Assembly (NCBI RefSeq): GCF_016864195.1
Contig: NZ_CP045202.1
Location: 1,953,001 to 2,017,000 of the forward strand
DNA: 64,000 nt
From: Dechloromonas sp. TW-R-39-2
GTDB taxonomy: Bacteria; Pseudomonadota; Gammaproteobacteria; Burkholderiales; Rhodocyclaceae
Direction: 5' to 3'
The position numbers were made by a program, and so were the translations under genes. How positions within the stretch are numbered: the first letter of the stretch is position 1; the number at the start of each line of letters is the position of its first letter. The notes under the pieces were generated by a model. The model was given only the letters and a program-made list of their open reading frames with translations. It was not told the origin of the DNA and did not search any database. Positions 51,470 through 62,052 of the stretch are shown here, piece after piece.

Positions 51470-52381
51470 ATGAGTATTCTGCTGCTCGGCAAGGATGGCC
51501 AGGTCGGCTGGCAATTGCAACGCTCGCTTGCGCCGCACGGCAAGGTCGTTGCCTGCGGTCGTGCCGAGTGCGATCTGGCCGATCCTGATCAGATTCGCGC
51601 CGTCGTCAGGGCGGCCCGTCCGGCAGTGATCGTCAACGCAACGGCCTATACCGCAGTCGACAAGGCTGAATCCGAGCCGGATCTGGCGCACCGGATCAAT
51701 GCCGAAGCGCCTGCTGTTCTGGCAGAAGAGGCGTTGCGGCTTGATGCCTTGCTGGTCCATTACTCGACCGATTATGTGTACGACGGGCGCAAGGCCTCAG
51801 CCTATGTCGAGTCCGACCCGACGGCGCCGCAAAGCGTTTATGGACATACCAAGCTGGCTGGTGAGGATGCGATTCGGGCGGCAGGCGGCAAATCGCTGAT
51901 TTTCCGCACCAGTTGGGTGTTTGGTGCGCGCGGCAATAATTTCGTCAAAACCATTTTACGTCTTGCCCGCGAACGTGACTCCCTGGGCGTGGTTGATGAC
52001 CAGGTCGGTTCGCCAACGCCGGCGGCGCTGATTGCCACGGTCAGCGGCATCGCCTTGGCGATGACACGTTGCGGTCAACGGCTAGAAAAGGGCGAAAATC
52101 GTCTTTATCACTTGGCCGCTTCGAATCCGGTGAGTTGGCATGCGTTTGCGACAACGATTCTTCAGTTGGCCGAACAGACCCCCGGATTCGTTTTGCGCCT
52201 CAAGCCGGATGCTATTCGTGCGATTACGACGCCGGAATATCCGACGCCGGCCACGCGGCCGGCCAATTCGCAGCTCGACTGTTCCCGTCTGGAATCCGAC
52301 TTTGGTTTGCAAATGCCCGACTGGCGACCTTATCTGGCGCGCATGCTGCAGTTGCTGGCGCTCAAGCAAAATGGTTATTGA
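51470..52381 (+). CDS. rfbD: dTDP-4-dehydrorhamnose reductase
   Basis: Last step of dTDP-L-rhamnose synthesis for LPS or other glycans. 303 residues from ATG 51470 (MSILLLGKDGQVGWQL), with AGGTGG before it. Rossmann motif GKDGQVGWQ, catalytic YSTDYVYDG...YGHTKLAGE, and FRTSWVFG. rfbA, rfbB and rfbC are not nearby, so this copy is isolated between map and rpsB. It could also serve a related RmlD-like reductase role. Confidence 0.9.
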   Translation: MSILLLGKDGQVGWQLQRSLAPHGKVVACGRAECDLADPDQIRAVVRAARPAVIVNATAYTAVDKAESEPDLAHRINAEAPAVLAEEALRLDALLVHYSTDYVYDGRKASAYVESDPTAPQSVYGHTKLAGEDAIRAAGGKSLIFRTSWVFGARGNNFVKTILRLARERDSLGVVDDQVGSPTPAALIATVSGIALAMTRCGQRLEKGENRLYHLAASNPVSWHAFATTILQLAEQTPGFVLRLKPDAIRAITTPEYPTPATRPANSQLDCSRLESDFGLQMPDWRPYLARMLQLLALKQNGY

Positions 52382-52383
52382 GC

Positions 52384-52412
52384 TTTAAAGTCGACGGTTC
52401 TGCTGCTATAAT
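52384..52412 (+). promoter_or_regulatory. Promoter of the rpsB operon
   Basis: TTTAAA at 52384-52389 (4 of 6) and a perfect TATAAT at 52407-52412, 17 bp apart. Transcription would start near 52419, leaving a leader of about 150 nt before rpsB. The promoter begins just after the rfbD stop. Confidence 0.75.
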
Positions 52413-52418
52413 CGTCGG

Positions 52419-52562
52419 GTTTTTCTGGGCGGTAATGCCCGAAAAAACAGGTCGTATGCGTGGTGCATGCGATCAAATCCACACATCCGCCGATTAAGGG
52501 TGTTTGCCAATTTATTGATTTGGCAGGCGTTTCTGGCGGGTGGAGGTTCAACCCTTAAGGAG
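52419..52562 (+). promoter_or_regulatory. Structured 5' leader of rpsB
   Basis: Three pairings are visible. The 5' hairpin GTTTTTC-T-GGGC with GCCC-GAAAAA (52419-52448). An 8-bp stem TTAAGGGT (52494-52501) with ACCCTTAA (52551-52558), whose 3' strand reaches into the Shine-Dalgarno AAGGAG (52557-52562). A nested 6-bp stem TGCCAA/TTGGCA (52505-52510 with 52520-52525). The layout suits translational feedback by S2, known for E. coli rpsB; it is inferred here. Confidence 0.55.
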
Positions 52563-52569
52563 TTTTACT

Positions 52570-53319
52570 ATGTCCGTTACCATGCGCGAAATGCTGGAAG
52601 CCGGTGTCCACTTCGGTCACCAAACCCGTTTCTGGTCCCCCAAGATGGCCCCGTATATCTTCGGTGCTCGCAACAAGATTCACATCGTCAACCTCGAAAA
52701 GACCCTGGCCAAGTACAACGAAGCCATGGCTTTCGTGAAGAAGCTGTCCGCCAACCGCGGCAACATCCTGTTCGTTGGCACCAAGCGTCAAGCTCGCGAA
52801 ATCCTCGCTCAGGAAGCCCAGCGCGCTGGCGCACCGTTCGTTGATCAGCGCTGGCTCGGCGGCATGCTGACCAACTTCAAGACGGTCAAGACCTCGATCA
52901 AGCGCCTGAAGGATATGGAAATCGCCGTTGAAGCCGGTGAAATCGAGCGCATGCCGAAGAAGGAAGCGCTGACCTTCCGTCGCGAAATGGAAAAGCTGCA
53001 GAAGTCCATCGGCGGCATCAAGGATATGGCCGGCCTGCCGGATGCTATCTTCGTCATCGACGTCGGCTACCACAAAATTGCCATTACCGAAGCTGAAAAG
53101 CTGGGTATCCCGGTCATCGGCGTGGTTGACACCAACCACTCTCCGGAAGGCGTTTCCTACGTTATCCCGGGTAACGACGACTCTTCCCGCGCTATCCAGT
53201 TGTACGCCCGCGGCGTGGCTGATGCCATCCTCGAAGGCCGTAACCAGGTGGTTCAGGAAATTGTTGCTGCTGGTGGCGACGACGAGTTCGTCGAAGTCCA
53301 GGAAGAAGCAGCGCAATAA
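52570..53319 (+). CDS. rpsB: 30S ribosomal protein S2
   Basis: Ribosomal small-subunit protein, 249 residues, from ATG 52570 ([22 protein letters not shown]). Family motifs include [36 protein letters not shown] and [24 protein letters not shown]. Codon choice is strongly biased, as expected for high expression. The upstream leader probably gives feedback control; tsf follows 55 bp later. Confidence 0.98.
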   Translation: MSVTMREMLEAGVHFGHQTRFWSPKMAPYIFGARNKIHIVNLEKTLAKYNEAMAFVKKLSANRGNILFVGTKRQAREILAQEAQRAGAPFVDQRWLGGMLTNFKTVKTSIKRLKDMEIAVEAGEIERMPKKEALTFRREMEKLQKSIGGIKDMAGLPDAIFVIDVGYHKIAITEAEKLGIPVIGVVDTNHSPEGVSYVIPGNDDSSRAIQLYARGVADAILEGRNQVVQEIVAAGGDDEFVEVQEEAAQ

Positions 53320-53328
53320 GGTTGCAAT

Positions 53329-53355
53329 GGCGGAGCGCTAAGCTCCGCCTGTTTT
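53329..53355 (+). terminator. Attenuator-like hairpin between rpsB and tsf
   Basis: An 8-bp stem GGCGGAGC/GCTCCGCC with a five-base loop followed by TGTTTT. The T run is short, so partial termination is likely, setting the S2 to EF-Ts ratio. Confidence 0.6.
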
Positions 53356-53374
53356 AAAAGCTCAGGAGAATAAT

Positions 53375-54274
53375 ATGGCAGCAATTACCGCAGGCATGGT
53401 GGCAGAACTGCGCGGCAAGACCGACGCACCCATGATGGAATGCAAGAAAGCCCTGACCGAAGCCGATGGCGACATGGTCAAGGCTGAAGAGATCCTCCGC
53501 GTCAAGCTGGGCAACAAGGCCTCCAAGGCTGCTGCCCGTATCGCGGCTGAAGGTATCGTCGCAGTCAGCCTCAGCGCTGACGGCAAGACCGGTGCCATGA
53601 TCGAAGTTAACAGCGAAACCGATTTCGTTGCCAAGAACGACGAATTCATCGCTCTGGCCAACGGCAGTGCTGCTCTGGTTGCCAGCAACAATCCGGCTGA
53701 CGTCGCAGCTTTGTCGGCTCTGCCGATGGGCGAAGGCACGGTTGAGTCGACCCGTTCCGCGCTGGTTGGCAAGATTGGCGAAAACATGACGATCCGTCGT
53801 TTTGTCCGCTTCGAAGCCAAGGGCAAGCTGCAGTCTTACATCCACGGTGGCGCCAAGGTTGGTGTCGTGGTTGATGTGATCGGTGGCGACGAACAACTGG
53901 GCAAGGATCTGGCGATGCATATCGCTGCTTCCAAGCCGAAGTCCCTGGATGCCTCCGGTGTCTCCGCTGACCTGCTCGATACCGAGCGTCGCGTTGCCAT
54001 CGAAAAGGCCCGCGAAGCCGGCAAGCCGGAAGCGATGCTCGAAAAGATCGCCGAAGGTACCGTTCAGAAGTACCTGAAGGACGTGACCCTGCTGGGCCAA
54101 GTGTTCGTCAAGGCTGAAGACGGCAAGCAAACCATCGAGCAGCTGCTCAAGGCCAAGGGCGCTTCCGTCGCTGGCTTCAGCCTGTTCCTGGTGGGCGAAG
54201 GCATCGAGAAGAAGGTTGACGACTTCGCTGCTGAAGTTGCTGCTCAAGCTGCTGCCGCTGCTGCCAAGAAGTAA
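53375..54274 (+). CDS. tsf: Elongation factor Ts
   Basis: Recycles EF-Tu by releasing GDP. 299 residues, starting [30 protein letters not shown], the EF-Ts N-terminal motif, with the core [12 protein letters not shown] and the C-terminal region [22 protein letters not shown] good AGGAG precedes it. Codon use is optimised, as for rpsB. Confidence 0.98.
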   Translation: MAAITAGMVAELRGKTDAPMMECKKALTEADGDMVKAEEILRVKLGNKASKAAARIAAEGIVAVSLSADGKTGAMIEVNSETDFVAKNDEFIALANGSAALVASNNPADVAALSALPMGEGTVESTRSALVGKIGENMTIRRFVRFEAKGKLQSYIHGGAKVGVVVDVIGGDEQLGKDLAMHIAASKPKSLDASGVSADLLDTERRVAIEKAREAGKPEAMLEKIAEGTVQKYLKDVTLLGQVFVKAEDGKQTIEQLLKAKGASVAGFSLFLVGEGIEKKVDDFAAEVAAQAAAAAAKK

Positions 54275-54289
54275 TCGAGGAATAACGCC

Positions 54290-55006
54290 ATGACCGCACC
54301 CAAGTACAAGCGCATTCTCCTGAAACTCTCCGGCGAGGCCCTGATGGGTAATGACGCCTACGGCATCAATCCGCAAGTGATTGCGGGTATTGTCGCGGAG
54401 ATCAAGGGGGTGTCTGACATGGGTGTGGAAATTGGCGTCGTGATTGGCGGCGGCAACATCTTTCGCGGCATGGCCGGTACGGCCACCGGGATGGATCGCG
54501 CTACCGCCGATTACATGGGCATGATGGCCACGGTGATGAATGCCATGGCCTTGTCCGATGCAATGCGCCAGGGTGGTTTGAACGCCCGCGTGCAGTCGGC
54601 TCTGAATATTGAACAAGTGGTTGAGCCTTATATCCGCGGCAAGGCGATTCGCTATCTCGAAGAAGGCAAGGTCGTCATCTTCGGTGCCGGGACCGGCAAC
54701 CCGTTTTTTACAACCGATACCGCTGCAGCATTGCGCGGCTCGGAAATTGGCGCGGAAATCGTGCTCAAGGCTACCAAGGTGGACGGTATTTATTCGGCTG
54801 ACCCGAAAAAAGACCCGTCGGCCACGCGTTATGACAAGATCAGCTTCAATGAAGCGATCTCCAAGAATCTGGCGGTGATGGATGCAACCGCTTTCGCGCT
54901 TTGCCGCGATCAAAAATTGCCGATCAATGTATTCTCCATTTTCAAGTCCGGCGCGCTGAAGCGCGTGGTCTGCGGTGAAGATGAAGGTACGCTGGTCTAT
55001 TGCTGA
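54290..55006 (+). CDS. pyrH: UMP kinase
   Basis: Phosphorylates UMP to UDP, cytoplasmic hexamer. 238 residues with [14 protein letters not shown] (Lys and Gly of the phosphate site), [10 protein letters not shown], and the UMP/ATP region [17 protein letters not shown] and [17 protein letters not shown] standard member of the rpsB-tsf-pyrH-frr order. Confidence 0.97.
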   Translation: MTAPKYKRILLKLSGEALMGNDAYGINPQVIAGIVAEIKGVSDMGVEIGVVIGGGNIFRGMAGTATGMDRATADYMGMMATVMNAMALSDAMRQGGLNARVQSALNIEQVVEPYIRGKAIRYLEEGKVVIFGAGTGNPFFTTDTAAALRGSEIGAEIVLKATKVDGIYSADPKKDPSATRYDKISFNEAISKNLAVMDATAFALCRDQKLPINVFSIFKSGALKRVVCGEDEGTLVYC

Positions 55007-55017
55007 GGGAGAACAAG

Positions 55018-55575
55018 ATGATTGCTGAACTCAAGAAAACTGCCGAAGGCAAGATGCTCAAAACCCTGGAATCGCTCAAGAACGATCTCCAGAAAATCCG
55101 TACGGGTCGCGCCCACGTTGGCCTGCTTGACCACGTTCAGGTCGATTACTATGGTTCGATGGTGCCGGTTAATCAGGTTGCCAACGTGACCTTGGTTGAT
55201 GCACGTACCATCGGTGTCCAAGCTTGGGAAAAAGGTATGGCACAGAAGGTCGAGAAGGCCATTCGTGACTCCGATCTCGGTTTGAATCCTTCGTCCCAGG
55301 GTGATCTGATTCGCGTCCCGATGCCGGCTTTGACCGAAGAGCGTCGTCGTGACCTGATCAAGGTTGTCAAGACCGAAGGCGAGGCTGCCAAGGTCGCGAT
55401 TCGCAATCTGCGCCGTGATGCCAACAATCACCTCAAGGATGCGCTGAAGAAGGGCGAAATTCCTGAGGATGACGAGCGTCGTGCCCAGGACGACGTACAG
55501 AAGTTGACCGATAAATCCATTGCTGAAGTCGACAAGATGCTCGCCGCGAAAGAGGCCGAGCTGATGCAGGTTTGA
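55018..55575 (+). CDS. frr: Ribosome recycling factor
   Basis: Splits post-termination ribosomes with EF-G. 185 residues from ATG 55018 ([13 protein letters not shown]), after GAGGGAG. Conserved stretches: [39 protein letters not shown] and [12 protein letters not shown]. An earlier in-frame codon at 55000 is inside pyrH and unlikely. Confidence 0.97.
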   Translation: MIAELKKTAEGKMLKTLESLKNDLQKIRTGRAHVGLLDHVQVDYYGSMVPVNQVANVTLVDARTIGVQAWEKGMAQKVEKAIRDSDLGLNPSSQGDLIRVPMPALTEERRRDLIKVVKTEGEAAKVAIRNLRRDANNHLKDALKKGEIPEDDERRAQDDVQKLTDKSIAEVDKMLAAKEAELMQV

Positions 55576-55606
55576 GTCGTTTGCTGACTCAGTCGGTTTC
55601 GACTTG

Positions 55607-56368
55607 ATGGCACTATTCTCCAGTTCGACACGTCAGGTTCCCGAGGCGGCTGCCGTTCCACGGCACGTCGCCGTTATCATGGATGGCAACGGCCGTTGGG
55701 CCAAAAAACGCTTTTTGCCGCGTGTTGCCGGTCATGTCAAAGGCGTCGAACTGGTCCGGGAAATGGTCCGCACCTGTCTTGAGCGCGGCATCCAGCACCT
55801 GACCCTGTTTGCATTTTCCTCTGAAAACTGGCGTCGACCGCAGGATGAGGTTTCCCTGTTGATGCAGCTTTTCGTCAAGGCGCTCGAGCAGGAAGTCGAG
55901 AAGCTGGATCGAAATGGTGTCCGGCTGCGGATTATTGGCGATCTTTCGCCTTTTGATTCACGCCTCCGGCAGTTGATTCTCGATGCTCAGGACAAGACGG
56001 CAGTTAACACCCGTCTTGAACTGACGATTGCAGCCAATTATGGTGGCCGCTGGGACATCATGCAGGCCGTCAATCGCATGCTGGCAGCGCAGCCGGAAAA
56101 ATGTGCCGGCTGGACAGAGGCTGATCTGGAACCCTGGCTGTCGATGAGCTACGCGCCGGAACCGGATCTTTTCATTCGCACTGGCGGCGAAGAGCGAATC
56201 AGTAATTTTCTCCTCTGGCAATTGGCGTACACCGAGCTTTATTTCACGCCGACACTCTGGCCGGATTTCAACACTGCTGAATTTGACAAGGCGATAGCTT
56301 CCTATCAGCAGCGCGAACGCCGTTTCGGTCGAACCAGCGAGCAGCTGGTGGAAAAAAACAATGCTTAA
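55607..56368 (+). CDS. uppS: Undecaprenyl diphosphate synthase
   Basis: Makes C55 undecaprenyl-PP for cell wall and LPS carriers. 253 residues from ATG 55607; catalytic [22 protein letters not shown], the SSENWRRP motif, and [23 protein letters not shown] at the end. It overlaps cdsA by 8 nt. Confidence 0.96.
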   Translation: MALFSSSTRQVPEAAAVPRHVAVIMDGNGRWAKKRFLPRVAGHVKGVELVREMVRTCLERGIQHLTLFAFSSENWRRPQDEVSLLMQLFVKALEQEVEKLDRNGVRLRIIGDLSPFDSRLRQLILDAQDKTAVNTRLELTIAANYGGRWDIMQAVNRMLAAQPEKCAGWTEADLEPWLSMSYAPEPDLFIRTGGEERISNFLLWQLAYTELYFTPTLWPDFNTAEFDKAIASYQQRERRFGRTSEQLVEKNNA

Positions 56369-57200
56369 AACCCGTGTGATCACGGCGCTGGCTTTGATGG
56401 CGCTTCTTTTGCCGAGCATCTTCATGTTGCCGCAGGCGGATTGGGCGTTGCTGGTTGCTGCCTTTATCGGTGTCGCTGCTTGGGAGTGGGGCGCCTTGCT
56501 CGGTTGGCAGGAGTCTGCACGGCGCACATTGGGTGTCGCAACCGCCCTGATCTGCGCCGCGGTTTCGTTTGCTTTTCCAGGGGCCATGGGGGTGGGGGCT
56601 ACGGTCGACGTCGCTCAACCCTGGGTTTTCCTGTTTTATGGCCTTGCCGCCATCTTCTGGTGTCTGGTCATGCCATTCTGGTTGCGCAACAAATGGGCGC
56701 TTCAGGGAGGCGTGGTCGGCTTGCTGGTTGGTGCTGTCGTGTTGTTGCCGACATGGCTGGCCATGGTCCAGTTACGCATTCTCGGCCCGGCGGTTTTGTT
56801 GGCGATCTTTGCCGTTGTCTGGATGGCTGATATCGCTGCTTATTTTTCAGGCAAGGCTTTCGGCAAGCACAAGCTGGCACCTACCATCAGTCCGGGAAAA
56901 ACCTGGGAAGGGGCAGTGGGGGCTGCTGTTGGCGTCGTGATCTACGGTCTGGTCGTTCGTGCTGCTTTTTCGCTGGAATCGCCGGCTTTGCCTCTGTGGG
57001 TTCTGCTCCTCCTCGGCGTTACCGCGATCAGCATCATTGGCGACCTGTATGAATCGCTGCTCAAGCGCAAGGCTGGCATCAAGGACAGTAGCAATGTTTT
57101 GCCAGGCCATGGTGGCGTGCTTGACCGGATCGACAGCCTGACTTCAACGTTGCCGGTAGTTGCATTGCTCTGGTTGCTGATCAGTCACGGCGCATCATGA
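56361..57200 (+). CDS. cdsA: Phosphatidate cytidylyltransferase
   Basis: Makes CDP-diacylglycerol, precursor of all phospholipids. 279 residues, eight or so transmembrane segments, and the family signature near the C-terminus, [28 protein letters not shown]. The overlap with uppS (8 nt) and dxr (4 nt) marks translational coupling. Confidence 0.96.
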   Translation: MLKTRVITALALMALLLPSIFMLPQADWALLVAAFIGVAAWEWGALLGWQESARRTLGVATALICAAVSFAFPGAMGVGATVDVAQPWVFLFYGLAAIFWCLVMPFWLRNKWALQGGVVGLLVGAVVLLPTWLAMVQLRILGPAVLLAIFAVVWMADIAAYFSGKAFGKHKLAPTISPGKTWEGAVGAAVGVVIYGLVVRAAFSLESPALPLWVLLLLGVTAISIIGDLYESLLKRKAGIKDSSNVLPGHGGVLDRIDSLTSTLPVVALLWLLISHGAS

Positions 57201-58387
57201 AAATGCAAAATATCACCGTGCTGGGCGCCACTGGATCGATTGGCGTCAGTACTCTCGACGTCATTCGACGCCATCCGGATCGATATCGGGCCTTTGCGCT
57301 GTGTGCGCATAGTCAGGTCGATAAGCTGTTCGAGCAATGTCTGGAGTTCAAGCCGCGTTTTGCCGTATTGCGCGATGCTGCCCTGGCGGGTGACTTGCGT
57401 CAGCGCTGCCAGGCTGCCGGGCTTGCCACTGAAGTGTTGTACGGTGTTGATGCGCTGATCGAGCTTTCTTCGCTGCCCGAAGTCGATGCTGTCATGGCGG
57501 CGATTGTCGGTGCTGCGGGCCTTGAGCCGACACTGGCCGCTGCGCGCGCCGGTAAAAAAATCATGCTGGCCAACAAGGAAGTGCTGGTCATGGCCGGCGA
57601 ATTGTTCATGCACGCGGTGCGCGAACATGGCGCGACGCTTCTTCCGGTCGACAGCGAACACAATGCCATTTTCCAGGCATTGCCGGCTGATTTCTCGCGT
57701 GGACTGAGTGCTTGCGGCGTACGCCGGATTTTGCTGACCGCCTCGGGAGGCCCTTTCCGCAATACGCCGCTTGAGGCGTTGTCGAATGTCACGCCCGAAC
57801 AGGCGTGTGCACACCCGAATTGGGTGATGGGGCGGAAGATTTCAGTCGACTCGGCAACGATGATGAACAAGGGATTGGAGGTCATCGAGGCGCATTGGCT
57901 GTTTGCTGCTTCGCCAGCATCCATTCAGGTTGTGGTGCATCCGCAGAGTGTGATTCATTCGGCGGTTGAGTATGCCGACGGTTCCGTGCTGGCTCAATTG
58001 GGTAATCCGGATATGCGGACTCCGATCGCTTATTCGCTGGCATACCCCGAGCGGATTGATGCTGGCGTCGAGCCGCTTGATTTATTCAGGATCGGCCGGC
58101 TAGATTTCTCAGAACCCGATTTTCAGCGTTTCCGTTGTTTGCAGCTGGCATACGATGTTCTCAATCAAGGTGGAACAGCATCCGCCATCCTGAATGCCGC
58201 CAACGAGATTGCGGTCGACGCTTTCCTGTCCCGGAAATTGCCTTTCCTGGGAATCGCCCGGCTCAATGAGGCTGTGCTGAATGCCTTGCCGGCCGGTCCG
58301 GAGGGAAGTCTGGCAGATGTGCTGGAGGCCGATGCCAATGCTCGTGCGCTGGCAACGAAAATGGTTCTGGAACAGCGCTTCGCGTGA
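57197..58387 (+). CDS. dxr: 1-deoxy-D-xylulose 5-phosphate reductoisomerase
   Basis: First committed step of the MEP pathway, giving the isoprenoids used by UppS next door. 396 residues: NADPH loop [38 protein letters not shown] (metal and substrate), the flexible loop [27 protein letters not shown]. Start overlaps cdsA, end overlaps rseP. Confidence 0.97.
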   Translation: MKMQNITVLGATGSIGVSTLDVIRRHPDRYRAFALCAHSQVDKLFEQCLEFKPRFAVLRDAALAGDLRQRCQAAGLATEVLYGVDALIELSSLPEVDAVMAAIVGAAGLEPTLAAARAGKKIMLANKEVLVMAGELFMHAVREHGATLLPVDSEHNAIFQALPADFSRGLSACGVRRILLTASGGPFRNTPLEALSNVTPEQACAHPNWVMGRKISVDSATMMNKGLEVIEAHWLFAASPASIQVVVHPQSVIHSAVEYADGSVLAQLGNPDMRTPIAYSLAYPERIDAGVEPLDLFRIGRLDFSEPDFQRFRCLQLAYDVLNQGGTASAILNAANEIAVDAFLSRKLPFLGIARLNEAVLNALPAGPEGSLADVLEADANARALATKMVLEQRFA

Positions 58388-59751
58388 GTAATTTCCTGTT
58401 TTATCTTGCTGCCTTTGTGCTCGTTCTGGCTGTTCTTATTGCCGTTCACGAGTTGGGCCATTACCTGGCGGCGCGGTTCTGTGGTGTCAAGGTTCTTCGT
58501 TTTTCCCTTGGTTTCGGCAAGGTTCTCTGGCAAAAGCGCTGCGGGGCTGATCGTACCGAATGGGCAGTCAGCATTTTCCCCTTGGGGGGATACGTCAAGA
58601 TGCTTGACGAGCGAGAGGGCGATGTCCCCGCCGACGAGCTGCACCGTACGTTTAATCGCCAAACGGTCGGTCGGCGCAGTCTGATTGTTGTTGCCGGACC
58701 TCTGGCGAATTTTGTACTGGCCATCCTGCTTTACTGGGTGACATTCATGACCGGGAACCAGGAGTTGTTGCCGGTTCTCGGGATGCCAGCCGCCGGAACC
58801 CCGGCTGCCATGGCTGGCATCAACAATGGCGATCAGGTTCGCGCACTCGATGGTCAGCCAGTAGCAACCTGGAATGATTTGCGCTGGGCTTTGCTGCAAA
58901 AAACGGTGGAGCAGGAAAGCGTTGAACTTGAAGTCATCAATGAGCAGCAGGAAATCAGTGTGCGTCGTCTTGCCTTGTCGGCAGCTTCCGACAAGGGCTG
59001 GGAAGGGGACGCGCTTGAGCGCCTCGGGATTAATTTTTATCGTCCCAAGCTGCCGCCGGTGATTGGCAAGGTCCTCGGTGGCGGTATCGCTGAGCGGGCT
59101 GGTCTGCTGAGCGGAGACCGCATTCTCGCCGTCGATGGTCAGCCAATTTCAACCTGGTATGAACTGGTTGTGAAAATTCGTGACTCCGATGGCCGTCTAC
59201 TGCATTTCGAGGTCCAGCGGCCGTCCGGTCAACTGATGCTTGATGTTCAGCCTGAGCTGGTTTCCGAGCACGGTCGTAGCGTGGGAAAAATTGGTATTGG
59301 TGTGGCTGAGACAGGGGAGGCGCATCGCGAGGTGCGTGCATTTGTCCGTTATGATTTCTTCAAAGCGGGAAGCAAGGCGCTGGTTGAAACTTGGGATAAG
59401 TCTGTATTCAGCCTGGTCATGATGGGCAAAATGTTGACGGGAGAGGTTTCGTGGAAGAACCTTTCCGGTCCGGTCACTATCGCAGACTACGCCGGTCAGT
59501 CAGCCAAGCTTGGATTCGACTATTACATCAAGTTCATGGCACTGGTCAGCATCAGTCTTGGTGTGCTGAATCTGCTGCCTGTCCCGGTGCTTGATGGTGG
59601 GCATTTGATGTATCATATGATTGAAGTCGTCAGGCGCAGGCCGTTATCCGAGCGTGCGATGGAGATAGGACAGCGAGTTGGAATGTCCCTTCTTTTTATC
59701 CTGATGGCTTTCGCATTTTTTAACGACCTGAACCGCCTGTTTTTCGGCTGA
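58384..59751 (+). CDS. rseP: Site-2 protease RseP
   Basis: Inner-membrane zinc protease cleaving anti-sigma factors in the sigma-E response. 455 residues starting with GTG 58384. HEXXH (HELGH at 22-26), two PDZ domains (about 115-210 and 215-300, each with a [17 protein letters not shown] core), and the third metal ligand motif [13 protein letters not shown] near 395. Immediately followed by bamA with no gap, linking stress sensing to outer-membrane assembly. Confidence 0.96.
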   Translation: MSNFLFYLAAFVLVLAVLIAVHELGHYLAARFCGVKVLRFSLGFGKVLWQKRCGADRTEWAVSIFPLGGYVKMLDEREGDVPADELHRTFNRQTVGRRSLIVVAGPLANFVLAILLYWVTFMTGNQELLPVLGMPAAGTPAAMAGINNGDQVRALDGQPVATWNDLRWALLQKTVEQESVELEVINEQQEISVRRLALSAASDKGWEGDALERLGINFYRPKLPPVIGKVLGGGIAERAGLLSGDRILAVDGQPISTWYELVVKIRDSDGRLLHFEVQRPSGQLMLDVQPELVSEHGRSVGKIGIGVAETGEAHREVRAFVRYDFFKAGSKALVETWDKSVFSLVMMGKMLTGEVSWKNLSGPVTIADYAGQSAKLGFDYYIKFMALVSISLGVLNLLPVPVLDGGHLMYHMIEVVRRRPLSERAMEIGQRVGMSLLFILMAFAFFNDLNRLFFG

Positions 59752-62037
59752 ATGATGAAAAAATCCCTGTTGTCAGTCCTGATCGCCAGCGTTTTTGCCA
59801 TGCCCGCGCTGGCATTCGAACCCTTTGCGGTCAAGGACATCCGTGTTGAAGGGATACAGCGTACCGAAGCTGGTACCGTGTTCAGCTATTTGCCGGTCAA
59901 GGTTGGCGATACGCTGGATGACGAAAAAGCTGCACAGTCGATCAAGGCCCTGTTTGCGACCGGGTTTTTCAAGGACGTTCGCATCGAGGTCGATGGGAAC
60001 GTCATGGTTGTCGTCCTGCAGGAACGACCGGCAATTGCCCAACTCGATTTTGTCGGCCTGAAAGAATTCGACAAGGACGTCATCGTCAAGGCGCTCAAGG
60101 AGACCGGGATTGCCGAAGGGCGGATTTTCGACCGTGCTTTGCTTGAAAAGGCCGAGCAGGAACTGAAGCGGCAATACCTGACTCGCGGCAAGTACGGTGT
60201 GAATATCACGACCACCGTGACGCCGCTCGAGCGCAACCGGGTCGGTATCAACTTCAATATCGAAGAAGGTGCTGCCGCCAAGATCAAACAAATCAATTTT
60301 GTCGGTGCCAAGGCGTTCACCGAGACAGAGTTGCTCAAGCAATTTGAACTGACCACGCCGGGTTGGTTGACGTGGTACACGAAGAATGACCAGTATTCCC
60401 GCCAGAAGCTTTCTGCTGACCTGGAAAAGCTGAAGTCGTTCTACATGAATCAGGGGTATCTGGAATTTGCCGTTGAATCAACGCAGGTTTCCATTTCTCC
60501 GGACAAGCAGGATGTATACATCACTGCCAATCTGAATGAAGGCGATCGCTACCAGGTGTCGTCAGTCAAGTTGGCGGGTGATTTCACCCTGAGCGAAGCT
60601 GAACTGCGCAAGTTGGTGACAGTCAAGGCGGGCGATGTTTTTTCTCGCGAACGCCTGAATGATTCGACCAAGGCCATTGCCGATCGTCTGGGCAAGGAAG
60701 GTTATGCCTTCGCTAATGTCAATGCCTCCCCGGAAATCGACAAGGAAAAGCGCAAGGTTGCTTTCACCATTTTCGTTGATCCGGGCAAGCGGGTTTATGT
60801 GCGGCGGATCAATGTGACCGGCAATACCAAAACGCGAGATGAAGTTATCCGCCGTGAAATCCGCCAGATGGAAGGCGGTTGGTATGATGCAGACCGTGTT
60901 ACGACCTCCAAGCAGCGTCTTGACAAGCTGGGCTTCTTCACCGAAGTGGCTGTTGAGACACCTGCTGTGCCGGGAACTGCCGACCAGCTTGATGTCAATC
61001 TCAACGTGGTTGAGAAGCCAACCGGAAACTTGATGCTTGGCCTTGGTACCTCGAGCACGGACAAGGTAATTCTTTCGGCATCCGTGGCGCAAAACAATTT
61101 TCTCGGTAGTGGCAATAATGTTGCCATCCAGGTCAATTCTGCCAAGTCGTACCGGACTTACGTATTCTCATACACCAATCCTTATTTCACGCTGGATGGC
61201 ATCAGCCAGGGGTTCGATGTCTATCACCGTACGGTGAACACAACGTCAACGGCAATTGCTACCTATAGCTCGGCGTCGACTGGCGGTGGATTGCGTTTCG
61301 GTTTCCCGATCGGCGAAAAGGAATCGCTGAGTTTCGGCGTTGGTCTTGATACCACATCGATTACGACTTATAGCGATAGTCCTCAGTACTACAAGGATTT
61401 CGTCAAGGAATTCGGGGATACCAATCTCTCCATTCCTGTGACTGCGAACTGGGTGAGTGACGGTAAGGACAGCTATTTTTTCCCAACCAAGGGTACCTTC
61501 CAGAAGGCCGGTATCGAAGTTGCCGTGCCGGGTGGTGACCTGACTTACTACCGTGCCAGCTATCAGTTGCAGCAGTATGTTCCCTTGAACAAGGTCTTTA
61601 CGATCATGCTCAATGGTGAAGTCGGTTATGCGGATGGATTCGGTGGAAACGGTTTGCCGTTCTACAAGAACTTTTACGGCGGTGGCGTTGCTTCTGTTCG
61701 CGGCTACAAGACATCGAGTCTTGGTCCCATCACGACCGATTCCAATGGTTCGCAATATCGCATCGGCGGTAATCGGCGCTTGGTTGGTAACGCTGAACTG
61801 CTCTGGAGCGTTCCGGGCATGGAGAAGAATTTCCGTATGGGCTGGTTCTTTGATGCAGGCCAGGTCTACGGCAAGGGTGAAACGATGGCAGTCAGCGATT
61901 TGCGTTACTCTACGGGTCTGTCCGCAGCTTGGGTTTCGCCGATTGGTCCGTTAAAGTTCAGTTATGGTATGCCCATCAACAAGCAGGATACGGACAAGAC
62001 CGAGTCTTTCCAGTTCCAGCTGGGTACCACTTTTTGA
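59752..62037 (+). CDS. bamA: Outer membrane protein assembly factor BamA
   Basis: Central beta-barrel of the BAM complex. 761 residues: signal peptide (MMKKSLLSVLIASVFAMPALA), five POTRA domains (about 22-420, beginning FAVKDIRVEGIQRTEAGTVFSYL), and a C-terminal 16-strand barrel with the conserved VRGY loop motif (VRGYKTSSLGP) and a C-terminal Phe. A second Met at codon 2 leaves the start uncertain by one residue. BamD, its partner, is encoded at 25820. Confidence 0.97.
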   Translation: MMKKSLLSVLIASVFAMPALAFEPFAVKDIRVEGIQRTEAGTVFSYLPVKVGDTLDDEKAAQSIKALFATGFFKDVRIEVDGNVMVVVLQERPAIAQLDFVGLKEFDKDVIVKALKETGIAEGRIFDRALLEKAEQELKRQYLTRGKYGVNITTTVTPLERNRVGINFNIEEGAAAKIKQINFVGAKAFTETELLKQFELTTPGWLTWYTKNDQYSRQKLSADLEKLKSFYMNQGYLEFAVESTQVSISPDKQDVYITANLNEGDRYQVSSVKLAGDFTLSEAELRKLVTVKAGDVFSRERLNDSTKAIADRLGKEGYAFANVNASPEIDKEKRKVAFTIFVDPGKRVYVRRINVTGNTKTRDEVIRREIRQMEGGWYDADRVTTSKQRLDKLGFFTEVAVETPAVPGTADQLDVNLNVVEKPTGNLMLGLGTSSTDKVILSASVAQNNFLGSGNNVAIQVNSAKSYRTYVFSYTNPYFTLDGISQGFDVYHRTVNTTSTAIATYSSASTGGGLRFGFPIGEKESLSFGVGLDTTSITTYSDSPQYYKDFVKEFGDTNLSIPVTANWVSDGKDSYFFPTKGTFQKAGIEVAVPGGDLTYYRASYQLQQYVPLNKVFTIMLNGEVGYADGFGGNGLPFYKNFYGGGVASVRGYKTSSLGPITTDSNGSQYRIGGNRRLVGNAELLWSVPGMEKNFRMGWFFDAGQVYGKGETMAVSDLRYSTGLSAAWVSPIGPLKFSYGMPINKQDTDKTESFQFQLGTTF

Positions 62038-62052
62038 TTCAGGAGTCTCAAG

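Noticed and set aside
52419..52448. 5' rpsB leader hairpin as a terminator of rfbD
   Set aside because: It lies after the rpsB TATAAT and the stem is followed by CAGGTCG, not a T run, so it is more likely part of the rpsB leader.
53354..54913. 519-codon minus-strand frame across tsf and pyrH
   Set aside because: Antisense to two essential genes with strong codon bias; the sequence is rich in His, Asn and Gln, typical of such shadows.
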